A stretch of 62,094 nt of DNA, taken from assembly GCA_015501595.1 (NCBI GenBank), contig JADNRX010000319.1, positions 1-62,094 on the forward strand, in the 5' to 3' direction. The position numbers and the translations under genes were made by a program. Positions 1 through 9,791 of this stretch are shown piece by piece; position 1 is the first letter of the stretch; each line of letters begins with the position of its first letter. Under the pieces are notes generated by a model, which searched no databases, was not told the origin of the DNA, and saw nothing but the letters and a program-made list of their open reading frames with translations. This DNA comes from Hymenopellis radicata. Lineage: Eukaryota > Basidiomycota > Agaricomycetes > Agaricales > Physalacriaceae.

Positions 1-1123
1 CGCAGCTAAAGGTTCAAATTGAGATTAGACAGGACATGTAAAAGTCAGAAAAACATACCTTGGTTGCTGGAGTATGTTTCTCCTTCATCATGGCATCAAG
101 AGCATCGATATCGGGGATCAGAATTTGTTGCTCTCCAGGACAGCCAACAAGATACTATTTCTTCGACGGCCCGTCGAATAGTGGCTGCATCGTGGTGAAG
201 AGCTTAGTGTCATCGACCGACAGAACGAGAGGGTGCGAAGGAGGATATTCGTAATCCTTGCAGTACTTCGCCGCATACTCATATGTCTCCGGTTGAATAC
301 CTAGAGGGTATCGCGGTCATTTTGACTCTCGGTTCCTAGATAATTGTATAGTCAGCTCATGCTTCTTACGAGAGGGCGAATCTTACTTGATGGAACGTTG
401 TGTCTCCATGCGAAACTGTTGCGCCATGTTCCGATACAGGCGAGGACTGATCATTCGGACCAATTCAGCCCATTCGCGGAACTCGGGCTGATATTTGAAG
501 TTCTTCATCCCGACTCCGCGTATTTCACGCTCAGTCCCAAGAATCATCGCCTCCACAAGTCCAAGAAACACCTTGCTATCCTTGAACTTTCCATCAACAA
601 CAAGACGAGAGAAGCGAAGAAGGGGATTTTGCTTGTACTCAGTGTACTAATAGAAATAATGAGTACTCCGTAATATAAGCGTATCAAGAAGAACGTACAT
701 CGTGGAGGAACGATTCCAATCCTTCTCGCTTCACAAATAACTTTGCCTATGTCGGATTCGCGTACATCTTCGGTGTGTACTTAAGGGTTGACGCGTTGCC
801 TTCACATTTCTTGTTCAAGATACCGTGGAATGCCTCTGATTCCGCAACATCCTTGCAGTCTGAGCAGACAATCCTGGCATTAGTGAGATCCGAAGACTTC
901 ATAATAGTGAAGTGTCGAGTGCATCGGGTAGAGAATACGGCCATAACATCCGGCGAGGTGTCATTGCGCCATTTTCGATCCAGCGCTTGAGACGTGCGTA
1001 CTCATGCTTTATGTAGCGCGGTAAGCCTATCATCCGTGATGGAAGTTAGGCCGGGAAACTGGTGACCATACAAATGCTGAGCATACTTGTTGATGTGCTC
1101 AGCGCCGCCACCAGGTGCTCCGC

Positions 1124-1382
1124 TACTGTACCATTTCGACCTTGTCTTCATGGGGCGTTATGCGTTATGCATACTCTTCACAGATGTTACTCTTCATTCA
1201 GGGTCCAATTTCCTTATATGGGCAGGCGGGAGCGGCGGCAATAGCCGCCGCGCTGAAAAATTTCCTTTTTGGGCCGTACCTGGGGCCCAATTTTGGCCGT
1301 TATGCATTATGGTACCCTCAACTCTTCATTTCACAGGCCTCCGTTATGCGTTATGCGAAGATAAGGTCGAAATAGTACAGTA
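1124..1382. mobile_element. TA-flanked MITE A (259 bp)
   Basis: Ends are inverted repeats of about 26 bp beginning TACTGTACCATTTCGACC; the outermost TA on each side is the target duplication. The interior has GTTATGCGTTATGC motifs near both ends. Removing it with one TA leaves the surrounding minus-strand reading frame open. Confidence 0.8.
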
Positions 1383-1412
1383 GTGTCCAGGTACTCTCCA
1401 ATGGCAGGGAGG

Positions 1413-1660
1413 TACTGTAGCGTTTCGACCGTATATTCTCATATCGGGTCACGGAGCCCCACGAACCGAACCTATACATATAGCATATTGCATCACGGAG
1501 CCTCTTGGCCAGGCACGAGCATCCAAAAGCGGAAATTTCAGGTCCCGCCTGCAGCGGGCCTGTCCAAATAAGGGAATTTAAGGGTCTGCGAAGCTGTTCG
1601 CTGTAAGTTCGCAGCATATCGGGTCACAAGCTGCGAACCTATGGTTGAAACGCTACAGTA
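1413..1660. mobile_element. TA-flanked MITE B (248 bp)
   Basis: Inverted termini TACTGTAGCGTTTCGACC and GGTTGAAACGCTACAGTA. CGGGTCAC motifs lie inside each end. It is only 30 bp from MITE A. Excision at TA restores the minus-strand frame of the host gene. Confidence 0.8.
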
Positions 1661-2504
1661 CATGCGGGTAAGTCCAGGACACTGCTTGACGATTGGAGGC
1701 GATGGAGGTGAAGGAGGTTCCTTTACGGTAATGGGAGCAATGTATGAGTCAAGTGTCTGGACAGGTTTAACTTTAACAGGTGGTGTGCATTTATCGGTGA
1801 GCCAGTGGTCGCGGAAATGTTTAGGTTCATACGGACCCTTTAGTGGGATCGGCTTCTCGCACCGTGAGCAAATCACCTTAAACGGGTCATCTATCAGCAC
1901 CCGCGCGTCTGGGTCTCCCCCTTTCTCCGAACACTTGACGCGAAGCTTCTTTGATTTGACCTTGCTGCCTTTGAAAATGCCAGCAAGAACCTGCTGTCGC
2001 ATCTTCCGTGTATTCTGCAACGAGATACTCATGCCGCCTGGTCCTGGATCTAGCAAGAAATCCGGAATTGCTGGCTTGAGATCTGCTGGCTTCACCTTCG
2101 TTTTCTTGGATGTCTTCGCTTTGGGCTTCGTGGTCTGCCTCTCCCCCTTCTGACGCTTAGCGTCGCCGGCCTTGATGGAGAGATGATTACCAGGAGGGAC
2201 AGAGGATGCGGGGGGAGCAAAGATAGCGAATAGCGGTTTTGAGTTGATGGATTTAACACGTTTCGAAGGAGGTGTGTCTTGGGGATCATTCTCTGTATCT
2301 GGTTCTTGACGTTTCGAGTTATAAGACTCCGAAGGAATCAGTGTCGGTGCAGGAATTGAATGGTCAACGTCCATCGCATCATCGATTGGGGTAGTGGATG
2401 TTGTCGGCTCATGGGACAGAATGGACGTAGATGCGATGTCTTTGACATTACGGTCAGACTCGAAGTCGATAACCGAAGTGTTCTCTGGGTTATATCCCTG
2501 TAAA

Positions 2505-2509
2505 TATGT
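2505..2509. repeat. Target site duplication TATGT, left of copia element
   Basis: Exact 5-bp match to 8834-8838 on the other side of the retrotransposon; 5 bp is the usual copia length. Confidence 0.9.
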
Positions 2510-2788
2510 TGTTGGCGCAGATAGTGTGGAGTAGTGTGATGGACGCGGTAAACGTCCGGCTGATCGCGTAGTTTGGGTGTACACACTTAATCTTGTATGT
2601 GTGTTTAGTTGTAGTTCATAGGATGTAAAATTGTTATTGTGGGCACTGTAATACACGAGCTTATATACTAGAAAGTCTACGACTCATAAGGAGTCATCTA
2701 AAGTCTGTGAGTCAATACGACTCATACTAGGCTGCGCGACGCAGCACTAGCGGGTTGTCCGAGCAGCCCGAAGGCTCTCGTTCCAACA
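2510..2788 (-). repeat. copia 3' LTR
   Basis: 279 bp, TGTTGG...CCAACA, same sequence as 8555-8833. It is the 3' LTR because coding runs leftward. Confidence 0.93.
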
Positions 2789-2798
2789 CTCCCCCTCA
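2789..2798 (-). promoter_or_regulatory. copia polypurine tract
   Basis: Minus-strand TGAGGGGGAG directly abuts the 3' LTR, as expected for the plus-strand DNA primer. It overlaps the end of the RNase H frame. Confidence 0.8.
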
Positions 2799-4430
2799 AG
2801 CCGCTAGTAGCCCCATTTCCATCGTAAACTTGTCATGTTTGGGTCGGGGCAGAGCTTTGGTAAAAATGTCTGCAACCATCTCGTCAGTAGGGCAGTAATC
2901 AACGTGAATGATACCTGTTTCAGCCTTTTCACGAATGAAATGATTTTCGATGTCAAAGTGCTTGGATCGAGCGTGATACTGCGGGTCGTGCGCGATGGTG
3001 ATGGCGGATTGATTGTCCGAATAGATGAGGGTTGGCTCCTCTGGATTTCCTAATCCAAGGGCCTGGAAGAGATGTCTAAACCAGATGGCTTGACGAGTAG
3101 CGCTTGTTAGCGCGGAGTATTCTGCCTCAGCTGTGCTGAGCGCAACGGTGGGTTGGCGTTTCGAATGCCACGCGACTGGTCCGTTCGCGAGTAAATAGAT
3201 ATGTCCTGAGATTGATTTCCTGTCGTCAGGATTGGCGGCGAAGGCGGCGTCGCTGTACGCGCCGTAGGAGTCGAAGAGAGAGATTGATTTGTCTCGTTCC
3301 GGGTTAATGCCTTCGTAAGTGATCCGGTGACCACGTGTACGTTTTAGGTACCGAAAGATGCGTTTCACTGCTGTCCAGTGACTCTCATCTGGATTCGCGC
3401 TGTACGCGCCTACTCTCGAGACTGCGTACGCGATATCAGGACGACTTACTGATGCTGGCTAGATCAATGATCCAATGTGCTCAGCATAGCTTTGTCCGTG
3501 GCCATCCAGCAGCTTTCCTTCCTTCTCGCAGGTTTGCAGGACAACATTCGGATCCATAGGCGTCGTGACGGTAGACATGTTCTCATAACCGAATCGTTTG
3601 AGGATACCATCGATGTAGTGCTCTTGGGAGATTTGAATCTGATGCTTCTCTCGGTCGCGGTAGATTTCAATGCCAATGATTTTCTTGGGCTCTCCGATGT
3701 CGTTGATTTCGACTTCTTGCTTCAACGCGGCCTCGACGGCGGATATCATGGTTGTCGAATTGCTGAACAAAAGTAGGTCATCTACCCATACTGTAATAAT
3801 GACAAACTTATCTTTAAGTCGGCGGATGTAGACTCCATGATCTACCTCAATTCGCTCGAAATCAAGACTAGTGAGTATCCCATGCAATTTCCGGTTCCAT
3901 TCACGACCTGACTGCTTTAGGCCATAAAGCGTTTTCTGTAGGTGACAAACGCGCCCGCTACCATCGTCGAATCCTGGCGGCTGTGCCATATATACTTCCT
4001 CTTCGAGTTCCCCATTGAGGTATGCACCCTTGACGTCAAGTTGCTTCATTTTGAGGTCTTCAACGGCGGCGATTGCCAGTAATGCGCGAAGGGATTCGAG
4101 TCGAACGACAGGTGAGAATGTTTCGGAGTAATCCATTCCGGGAATCTGTGAGTATCCTTTCGCAACGAGTCTTGCTTTGTACTTCATGATTTTCCCTTGC
4201 TGATCTGTTTTTAGATCAAATACCCAACGACATCCAATGGGCTTCCGATCTTTTGGGCATTCTGCAAGTTTCCAAGTTCCCATCTTTCCCAGTGTTCCCA
4301 GCTTGGTTTCGATAGCGCGCTCCCATTCTGGCCATGCGGGTGATCGACGTGCTTCCTCAACGCTTTGAGGTAAGTCTGGATTTCCGTCTGCTAGGTCCCT
4401 GACTGATGCTCGAAATGCATAGTGCGCCAT
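2796..4430 (-). pseudogene. copia reverse transcriptase and RNase H part of pol
   Basis: The reverse transcriptase part (4430-3459) has the copia signatures WVFDLKTD, KARLVAKGYSQ, TLYGLKQ and the catalytic VDD of VWVDDLLLF. A TAG at 3459-3461 interrupts just before SRPDIAYAV. The same frame then continues through RNase H to 2796, with the D of YSDAAF, the E of TAEAEY and the D of YSDNQSA. A single stop therefore separates two otherwise readable domains. The link to the upstream part (4577-5005) needs a frame change near 4600-4650. Confidence 0.9.
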
Positions 4431-4576
4431 ATTCTCATCTTCGACTACTTTCGATGCTTGGTGCTCAGAACCGCGATTTGGTCGGTCTCCTTTTGGTAAC
4501 CGTGCATCCGGATTTCCGAATTGTCGATAGTTGATGTCCTTGATAGGACGAGTAAGAAGGCGTAACGGGATCTTGT

Positions 4577-5005
4577 TCAGTGGGTTCGACTTTGGACTAT
4601 ACTCGGTCTCAAGCTTGGGCGTGGCCGGTGGTGGATATGTGTGTCTGGGAGGTGGATCACAGGATCAGGATGTGATGGTCCTGGAATGGGTGATGGTGAG
4701 CGTTCTGATTTCACTGATATCTTCTCTGATTCTGATGATGAGACAGACGATGATGGTGATGTGGGTCGTGATGAAGGCGCTGAAGACACCGATGATTGGG
4801 TGGATGTATCTGACTCCCCCTCAGCTGATTGTCGGTGCTCTTCTGCGAGTACTTGTACTTTCTCGGGATCAATGAATCTATAGTTTCTTGAGATCTTGAC
4901 ATGGTGTGTCTTCGTGTCATAATATCTAACTGCTTTCGGGCCATCTTCGAATCCGACGAAGATCTGTTTCTCTGCCCGAGCTTCCAGTTTCGACAGCTTC
5001 TTCAC
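4577..5005 (-). pseudogene. copia pol linker segment (between integrase and RT)
   Basis: Contains the conserved post-integrase segment IFVGFEDGPKAVRYYD followed by a Ser/Pro-rich linker typical of copia pol. It was contiguous with the integrase frame before the 5029-6319 insertion. The frame shifts before the RT domain, near 4600-4650. Confidence 0.8.
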
Positions 5006-5072
5006 ATCCTCTCGGAATATGAGTCCTAGCTGTAAATATCAGCATCTTTTCTTTAGCTGTAGCTAGACCAAT

Positions 5073-5309
5073 TACTGTACACTTTAATTCAATTCGTCGG
5101 TCACGGGTCACAGAGGATCCGAAATCGACGAAAAGTCACAAGAGTCACGCGAAAATTGAGAAAAAAGTCCCCGGCGGGGCCCCCGCCAGCCTCCCGCCGC
5201 AGCTCCGCCGCGGCGGCAATTACCATATATGGTAATTCGACGAAACCATAATTTCGTCGGACCGGTCACAGGTCACATGGCCCGATGAATTGAATGAAAG
5301 TCTACAGTA
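5073..5309. mobile_element. TA-flanked MITE E, copy 2 (237 bp)
   Basis: Starts TACTGTACACTTTAATTCAA and ends GAATGAAAGTCTACAGTA. Same length and layout as 39053-39289, including the GC-rich block (CGGGGCCCCCGCC) and paired GGTCACAGGTCACA near the ends. It is nested in the 5029-6319 element. Confidence 0.8.
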
Positions 5310-5401
5310 TGATGTGTTTCTCTAGCTGTAGCTAAGAGGCTAAATAGCGCTTTAATATGGTAATCATACTGACTAATAATTAGCAAAATATGTCAATAGC
5401 A

Positions 5402-5463
5402 GGGATTGAACCTGTGACCATGCATATGTAAGCAACCAGTCAGACACTTCAACCACTAAGCCA
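5402..5463 (-). other. tRNA-like Pol III box A/box B pair (SINE-like)
   Basis: Minus strand: box A TGGCTTAGTGG (5463-5453) and box B GGTTCAATCCC (5412-5402), spaced as in tRNA genes. The flanks do not make a 7-bp acceptor stem, so I read it as a tRNA-derived SINE head or internal promoter, not a working tRNA. Confidence 0.45.
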
Positions 5464-5652
5464 TTAGTCTTTGAGATATACTTATATCTTTAACATTATA
5501 TCTCTATCTCTACCTATACTTCAAGCTTTATACTTCACTTAGGGCAAGCATAGCTTGCCCTAAGGAAGACATTTATTAGACTATTAGCTTAATTAGGCAA
5601 CTCCTTCAATATTATTATTTAACGTCTTTCCCCGCTCCGCACCCTGACCTCT

Positions 5653-5678
5653 CTAACCCCCCTAACCCTAACCCTAAC
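5653..5678. repeat. Interstitial telomere-like repeat
   Basis: About three units of CCCTAA, complement of TTAGGG, after a degenerate CTAACCCC. It lies inside the 5029-6319 element. Confidence 0.7.
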
Positions 5679-5703
5679 TGTTGCCTAACCAAAAACTTTA
5701 TTG

Positions 5704-5814
5704 TACCTGGGTCCATGTGCCTGAACATGTGCCCTTACCTGAGTCTATGTGCCTGAGCATGTGACCTTACCTGGATCTAGATGCCTGAGCATGTGATCTT
5801 ACTAGAGTCTAGAC
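5704..5814. repeat. 32-bp tandem repeat, three units plus a partial
   Basis: Units start at 5704, 5736, 5768 and 5800, each TACCTGxxTCTA..GTGCCTGAGCATGTG. They diverge by a few bases. The array ends at the nested MITE F. Confidence 0.8.
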
Positions 5815-6218
5815 TACTGTCCTATTTCGACCGTAGGTTCACGTCACGGGTCACGGACCCGAAAAATGAACCTATTAGATAAGCAAGTCACAAGTTTTTT
5901 TGAGCCGTGAACCTAGCTCTAAACGGTCACAAAATGGCCTAAATCATCATAATGGTGTTTATCAGCAATTTTTTCGGATCTGATCACATTTTACCTGCCA
6001 ATGGCCTCTAAAGTGTCAATTTGCTCCTAATTCAGCACTATTTAGCAGTAATTACCTCAAAAGTACCCTAAATTAGCTAAATTACATGCTCTTTCAAAAA
6101 TTTCAGTGAACTTAGTTTTGAGAGGTCACTGATGCCCGACATCCATGAACTTAGCATCAAATAAGTTCACGAGGTCACACGTCACAAGGCGTGAACCTAC
6201 GGTCGAAATGATACAGTA
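5815..6218. mobile_element. TA-flanked MITE F (404 bp)
   Basis: Inverted ends TACTGTCCTATTTCGACC and GGTCGAAATGATACAGTA, continuing into GTAGGTTCACG on both sides. CGTCACGGGTCACGG lies just inside. AT-rich interior without coding potential. Confidence 0.85.
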
Positions 6219-6292
6219 TGAGCCTGATTCCTAGCTGTAGCTAAGCTTTAGCTACAGCTAGAATATGAGCGTCCTATTAGACCTAGCTACAG

Positions 6293-7276
6293 CTACACAG
6301 AATGCTCATACCCTACAGCTAGTGGTGGGAATATCCATACTTCGCAGCCAAACTCTCTGAAATGCGAAACATCTGGCTTTTCACCTGTAAATGCTTCGTG
6401 TGGAGTGGTTCCTGCTGATAGTGCTTTCGTAGAGGATCGATTCCGGATGTAGGCAGCATGGGTAACCGCGTGTTCCCAGAGACTGCCGAGGAGGTTTTTC
6501 GCGAGCAACATAGCTCTAGCGAGTTCGAGAAGTGTTCGGTTGAGGCATTCGGAGACGCCGTTCTGCGATGGGGAATAAGGTGCAGTCGGGTGTATCTCAA
6601 TACCACGAGATGCAAGCTCATCTTTCAAAGCTTTGTTTAGGTACTCTTTTCCCTCATCGACACGCAGCCATTTAAGTCGATACCCGAACTGGTTCCTTAA
6701 CCATTCGATGTGTTCAATAACACGTGTCTTTGCCTGGTCCTTTGACTTCAGGAACAAGACTGTCATTCGGCGGCTGGCGTCATCTGTGAACGAGATGTAG
6801 TAGTGGTTTCCTTCTGTGGATTTTACGCGTGCGGGGCCCCAGAGGTCGCTGTGGGTGCCCTCGCCGGGGCTATTCGATTTCCGACTGGATTCATGAGGAA
6901 ATGACGCACGATGCGCCTTCGCTTGGATACAGGCTTCACAATTATCGACTGGTGCACTGTTAGGATCAAGTGTAAGTCCTTCGACAGCGCCGTCTTTGAT
7001 AAGCAGTTCTAATGTGGATTTAGAGACATGACCGAACTTTCGGTGCCAAGCTTCCCAGGTGTTTTCTGACTCTAGCGTACTTGCAACATTGGCCTTATGC
7101 TCTGATATCTGGGCCTTGCCATTCAGCCAGTACAATCGGTACTTCTTTTTCCCTTCAATCATGACGTAGCCTAACTTAGACTTTACCAGAACCTTTCCGC
7201 TCTCAAAAGTAACGGATCCGCCGGCGTCATCAACACGAGAGATGGACAATAGATTGTTTGATGGCATCGGGTGCAT
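6293..7276 (-). pseudogene. copia integrase part of pol
   Basis: Zinc-binding HHCC region (WHRKFGH, CEAC), then the DDE core: D of SDLWGP, D of RVDEGKEY, E of NGVSECLNRT, then REFGCEVW. The reading frame differs from the gag-protease frame; the two overlap around 7263. Left of about 6320 the frame has run into the DNA element, so the final residues are foreign. Confidence 0.9.
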
Positions 7277-8450
7277 ACAGTGTGTTCCGTAACTCTGACG
7301 TTACTCTCTGACCATTAACATAGTCTTCGAGGACAACTGTGCCGCGGCCGACAGCTTGTATCCTACTGTCTCCGAGGCCTGTGATTGACTCACCTGTGAT
7401 TGGCTCAAATGTCTTGAAGAAGGCACGATTGTTGGCTATGTGCGTAGTGGTTCCTGAATCAGCTAACCACACGTCTCGAGATAGGCGTGCGTCGAAGTGG
7501 GGTTTATCGGAGGCTGTGAAAGCGGAGTGCTGACGATCCTTGTCGTCGCCGGATTGGTGAGCGCTCATATTCGAGCTATGCTTCTCGTCCCTCTTTCCTT
7601 TTCCCTTTCCTTTTCCTCTTGGCCCTTTTCCTTCCATTCCGCCGCCTTTCGCCCAACAATCCTTCGCCATATGACCTCGCTTGCCGCAATTGAAGCAGCT
7701 CGGGTCCGATTCGTCCCTCCTATGGGTATGCTTACTGTTCTTGGCAAACATTGCTGATGAGCCTCCTGCAGCTTCACCAGACTTCTCTTTTCTACGGCGA
7801 TCTTCATCAAGAATCAAGGCGATTAGTTCAAATGATGAGATGACTTGGGGGCTCGTAGACGTGGTGCTCGACGTACTTCCCATACTCGGCAGGGTGATTG
7901 TATTGAGACTGTGTGTTCCTAGATGGGTGCTCGTGAAGTTGTCCCACGATTCGGGCAGCGATGTAATCAGGACGATTAGGAACTCGACATCCGATATGCT
8001 CAAACCCATGATGGCGAGCTGGTCCTTGATCTCCCGGAGTTCAGTGATGTGAGTCGGTATGTCCGTTGAATCATCTGCAACAGTCCGATATAGCTTGCGT
8101 CGATACGACATGATGCCTAGGTAACCTCTCATTTCCTTCACAGTTCTAAGTTGACTCCACATCTCGGCAGCTGTCTTCGCGCCTGAGATATGTACCATCT
8201 GTGTGTCCCCTAGCGCGAGTTCTATCTGACTCTGCGCTTTCCCATCCTTCGTCTTCCATCCCTTGATGGCCGTTGCTTCGGTTGAAGTGATTGCGTTGGG
8301 ATCTGCTGGGACCGGTTCTTGCGTGGTTCCGTCAACGTACTCAAGAAGGTCTTTGTCACGGAGGATGGCGATGATTCGTCGCTTCCACGGGATGTAGTTG
8401 GTATCGTTTAGATGCTCGATTCGATATGATGAAGAGCCGGAGTCTGCCAT
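7230..8450 (-). CDS. gag: copia Gag and aspartic protease
   Basis: Opens with MADSGSSSYRIEHLNDTNYI, typical of copia Gag. The CCHC zinc knuckle CFNCGKRGHMAKDC lies near residue 250 and the protease active site LADSGTTTH near residue 335. The frame closes shortly after NTLYAPDA, just where integrase should follow in frame. A one-base change near 7263 is the simplest reading; it falls after the protease, so it is not the usual gag/pol recoding position. Readable end to end by itself. Confidence 0.88.
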   Translation of the reverse strand: MADSGSSSYRIEHLNDTNYIPWKRRIIAILRDKDLLEYVDGTTQEPVPADPNAITSTEATAIKGWKTKDGKAQSQIELALGDTQMVHISGAKTAAEMWSQLRTVKEMRGYLGIMSYRRKLYRTVADDSTDIPTHITELREIKDQLAIMGLSISDVEFLIVLITSLPESWDNFTSTHLGTHSLNTITLPSMGSTSSTTSTSPQVISSFELIALILDEDRRRKEKSGEAAGGSSAMFAKNSKHTHRRDESDPSCFNCGKRGHMAKDCWAKGGGMEGKGPRGKGKGKGKRDEKHSSNMSAHQSGDDKDRQHSAFTASDKPHFDARLSRDVWLADSGTTTHIANNRAFFKTFEPITGESITGLGDSRIQAVGRGTVVLEDYVNGQRVTSELRNTLYAPDAIKQSIVHLSC

Positions 8451-8541
8451 CTTGGCTAACGTGTGAGGATAGTGTTATGTGTGTGTTTTGTGTATGTTTC
8501 GTGGGAGAATGAATACTTCTACGGGATCAGTGTTTAAGGCC

Positions 8542-8554
8542 GGGGCCCATAACC
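8542..8554 (-). promoter_or_regulatory. copia primer-binding site (initiator tRNA half-molecule type)
   Basis: GGTTATGGGCCCC immediately follows the 5' LTR in the element's sense. It matches the complement of the initiator tRNA-Met anticodon arm (GGGCCCAUAACC contains CAU), not a tRNA 3' end. Drosophila copia is known to prime with a cleaved initiator tRNA in this way. Confidence 0.75.
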
Positions 8555-8833
8555 TGTTGGCGCAGATAGTGTGGAGTAGTGTGATGGACGCGGTAAACGT
8601 CCGGCTGATCGCGTAGTTTGGGTGTACACACTTAATCTTGTATGTGTGTTTAGTTGTAGTTCATAGGATGTAAAATTGTTATTGTGGGCACTGTAATACA
8701 CGAGCTTATATACTAGAAAGTCTACGACTCATAAGGAGTCATCTAAAGTCTGTGAGTCAATACGACTCATACTAGGCTGCGCGACGCAGCACTAGCGGGT
8801 TGTCCGAGCAGCCCGAAGGCTCTCGTTCCAACA
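8555..8833 (-). repeat. copia 5' LTR
   Basis: Identical by eye to 2510-2788. It should hold the element's promoter. Confidence 0.93.
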
Positions 8834-8838
8834 TATGT
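8834..8838. repeat. Target site duplication TATGT, right of copia element
   Basis: Matches 2505-2509 exactly. Confidence 0.9.
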
Positions 8839-9199
8839 AAGTTTCTAATTTCATCATGATTTCCGAAGACACCAACCTCTTGTACATAACTTATAGATTC
8901 CATTACTTCGCAGAACGCCCTAATCTGATGTCCTCGTCCGGTCATCTCACTCCAAAGTGGGTCACCAAAGATATTGTGGGTAATGGTATTGACGGCGATC
9001 ATAGGACAGTTAAATCCATTGGTCTGTACTGCACAAGGCAAGTTGTCCGTCATTACGACCTTGACTGAGAAGTTTTGCTCTAGCCAGACTTTCAAGTGCC
9101 GTGCAAAATCGCGTGGACGAGGTCGCCCGAGAGGATCACCGAACTGAACACGCCCGTTCCGGAAGTTGATTAAGCATGCCGCGAAATGGGAGGGCGGAC

Positions 9200-9352
9200 T
9201 ACTGTACTATTACGGGCTGATCTTCGCATAACGCGTAACGGGGGGTCTTTTGATCTTATCAGACCCCGCCGATCGCCTGGAAATCCTAATCGGGTTTCCA
9301 TCAATTTTTTTTTTTGAAAAATCTGTGAAGACTTGGCCGTAATAGTACAGTA
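9200..9352. mobile_element. TA-flanked MITE C (153 bp)
   Basis: Termini TACTGTACTATTACGG and CCGTAATAGTACAGTA are exact inverted repeats. Inserted at TA within the protease exon, 12 bp before the catalytic His codon; excision restores the frame. Confidence 0.85.
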
Positions 9353-9406
9353 TACAGAGCAATGAATAGCTCTCTGTGGGGAGACTTGGGCGAGAACAGG
9401 GTGAGA

Positions 9407-9791
9407 TACTGTAGTATTACTACCATAAGTTCGTGTCACAGGTCACGAGGCCTCATGATGTGAACCTAATTGTAGTTGGTCACTAGGTCACAGAGCTCTG
9501 TGAACATGTCTAAAATCAGTCACAAATCTGACTTGATCTAAATTTTGCTTCTTCGGCCCAATTTTAGTAGTTTTTTCTTCCATTTTACTCTATTTATGAT
9601 GAAAATTGTCTATTCCTGCTATTTGCATCTACTTTATAGGTAAAATTAAGCTAAAAAAGCAGAAAGTTAAAAATCTCAATGAACATAATTTTTTTAGGTC
9701 ACACACTTTTGGCCAGCATGAACATGCTACTTAACATGTTCATGAGGTCACAGGTCACACCCTGTGAACCTATGGTCAAAATACTACAGTA
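9407..9791 (-). mobile_element. TA-flanked MITE D, copy 1 (385 bp)
   Basis: Same 385-bp length as 11380-11764 but in opposite orientation. Ends TACTGTAGTATTACTACC and GGTCAAAATACTACAGTA, with GTCACAGGTCACGAGG inside. It interrupts the protease gene at a TA. Confidence 0.87.

Larger units (their letters stand above)
1..2504 (-). pseudogene. C-terminal part of a broken Ulp1-fused multicopy gene
   Basis: Runs right to left and continues off the left edge. It begins with a Ser/Pro/Lys-rich acidic linker (about 2497-2060), then a C-x2-C zinc-binding-like segment (SRCEKPI, H, C near 1810-1880), a second C-x2-C (VCSDC, near 860) and motifs VFLGLVEAM (about 560) and DDTKLF...YLVG (about 150-200). 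From memory this matches a large Agaricomycete family of transposon-like genes, perhaps P-element-like; that class is inferred. Introns can be placed at about 384-330 and 694-640. Two TA-flanked elements (1124-1382 and 1413-1660) sit in it, and the frame is open across both when they are removed. Four in-frame stops break it: TGA at 1002-1004, TAG at 747-749, TGA at 317-319 and TAG at 155-157. Upstream it is cut from its protease half by the copia insertion. Confidence 0.6.
5029..6319. mobile_element. DNA element inserted in copia pol, with nested MITEs
   Basis: Imperfect inverted ends of about 45 bp start GCTGTA and contain TAGCTGTAGCTAG. They are flanked by TA (or CTAG, 5026-5029 and 6319-6322). 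Without it the pol frame runs straight from REFGCEVW into REDVKKLSKLE. It holds two nested TA-flanked elements (5073-5309, 5815-6218), a tRNA-like box pair, a telomere-like run and a 32-bp tandem repeat. Many copies of the dodecamer TAGCTGTAGCTA lie near both ends. No ORF of its own, so non-autonomous. Confidence 0.75.
2510..8833 (-). mobile_element. Full-length Ty1/copia LTR retrotransposon, defective
   Basis: A 6324-bp element with direct 279-bp LTRs that I find identical by eye, TG...CA ends (TGTTGG/CCAACA), a TATGT duplication, a primer-binding site and a polypurine tract. Coding order on the minus strand is gag, protease, integrase, reverse transcriptase, RNase H, which defines copia. 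The coding region is disabled by a frame change near 7263, a 1.3-kb DNA element at 5029-6319, another frame change near 4600-4650 and a TAG stop at 3459-3461. It sits in what looks like a 59-nt intron of the Ulp1-like host gene. Confidence 0.95.

Noticed and set aside
1538..2656. A single intact 372-aa protein starting in the LTR
   Set aside because: Its first residues are encoded by the copia LTR and its last ones by MITE B; only the middle is host coding.
5402..5463. A genuine tRNA gene on the minus strand
   Set aside because: Box A and B are good, but the flanks do not form a 7-bp acceptor stem and no sensible anticodon arm is seen.
7230..7276. Programmed ribosomal frameshift in copia
   Set aside because: The frame change lies after the protease, not at a gag/pol border, and no slippery heptamer is evident; a one-base mutation is simpler.
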